A stretch of DNA of 39,307 nucleotides from Chara braunii (Eukaryota > Streptophyta > Charophyceae > Charales > Characeae). Under the pieces are notes generated by a model that did not search any database, was not told the DNA's origin, and saw only the letters and a list, made by a program, of their open reading frames with translations. How positions within the stretch are numbered: position 1 is the first letter of the stretch; each line of letters opens with the position of its first letter. The stretch lies in NCBI GenBank assembly GCA_003427395.1, contig BFEA01000319.1:1725030-1764336 (forward strand). The letters run 5' to 3'. This document shows positions 38,776 through 39,307 of this stretch, piece by piece. The position numbers and the translations under genes were made by a program.

Positions 38776-39307
38776 AGGACCCCCACCCCCCCCCAATCCC
38801 TGCACGAAATGTCCACCCGTTTAAAAAAGTCGAAGGTGCACGCAAGAAGCGTCAAGTCCCGCCGTCGGCCTGCCTGAAAAAAAAAGAAAAAGTCGAGGTG
38901 CTCCTGAAAAAAAAAGCAGGAACCTTCTTTCAAATTTTTCACACGCTGCTCTTGCCTCTTGGCGGCTGCACCACAGCCCATGTTTGGATGAGTTACCGCT
39001 TTCAAACGGGATGTCGAGTTTCGCTCCCATTAAAACAACACGGGGTGAACCAAACCACAACAGGTGGCAAGGTTCGCTCCCTACTTTCAAAGTTCTGGAG
39101 CGCTTCGAATTTTGGCGCCGTCATCCTGCGACGGCACAACTTGTGCATGGTCCAGCAGCAGGGAGGAGGTGGCGGGGCGGCGAGGAGGGGGGCAACGCAC
39201 CGACGACCTGGGGAGCAACAGCGCGGCTGCGAGCCACGCACCGACGACGAGGGGAGCCACGCACTGACGGCCTGAGGAGCAACGGTGCTGCTACAAGCGA
39301 GCAACAG
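38776..39307. other. GC-rich end region with a short tandem repeat
   Basis: No supported gene, despite a 181-codon open frame on + (38730-39275) that reads through A-runs. From 39190 to 39300 the motif CACGCACCGACGAC recurs in related units with spacers (GGGGAGC). Confidence 0.45.

Noticed and set aside
38730-39275. 181-codon open frame on +
   Set aside because: It runs through A-runs and a tandem repeat, has no domain-like pattern, and competes with open frames on the other strand.

Overview
This 39.3-kb window looks like an intergenic, transposon-dominated stretch of a large plant-type nuclear genome. The signs are chromodomain-bearing Ty3/gypsy elements (chromoviruses), long LINEs, a U6-like snRNA copy, a TTTAGGG-type telomere motif, many microsatellites and an assembly gap. 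A streptophyte alga such as Chara, or a similarly repeat-rich green lineage, is my guess; the sequence does not prove it. I found no intact host gene. Almost every coding stretch is a decayed mobile element or a short exon-like fragment.

Layout, left to right. (1) 1-3800: the 3' part of chromovirus A on the + strand (protease, RT, RNase H, integrase, chromodomain), then a polypurine tract and a candidate 225-bp LTR. (2) About 3801-12701: LINE A (+), with a CCHC ORF1 and an ORF2 (endonuclease, RT, zf-RVT) broken by stops and frameshifts. A 310-bp TIR element with an 8-bp target duplication (10568-10877) sits inside its ORF2. (3) 12741-13077: an exon-like fragment whose 5' part is duplicated as a 76-bp inverted repeat. 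(4) 13490-14680: the 3' end of a LINE on the - strand, convergent with LINE A, next to the 85-N gap. (5) 15917-20980: chromovirus B on the - strand, 5'-truncated, with RT, RNase H, integrase, chromodomain, minisatellite, polypurine tract, LTR and a second LTR-like copy. (6) 20981-27828: mostly unresolved sequence containing a U6-like pseudogene, a 1.2-kb tandem duplication and microsatellites. (7) 27843-31462: LINE B (+), which has ORF1 and the ORF2 C-terminus but no visible endonuclease or RT, flanked by a possible target duplication. (8) 32212-33728: a TIR-bounded element carrying an exon-like coiled-coil segment. (9) 34200-38163: a pentanucleotide (TAGAG) satellite interrupted twice by TG...CA insertions with identical GTAG flanks. 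(10) 38165-39307: a possible Helitron-type end, then G-rich and GC-rich tandem repeats.

The gene modules do not form an operon or pathway. They are successive, nested insertions: LINE A carries a MITE, the satellite carries two TG...CA elements, and a TIR element carries a gene fragment. The observations I consider most worth checking are the inverted duplication of an exon-like sequence (a potential small-RNA hairpin), the gene-fragment-bearing transposons, the two phase-matched insertions in the satellite, and an unusual CX2CX4HX6C zinc knuckle shared by both LINEs.
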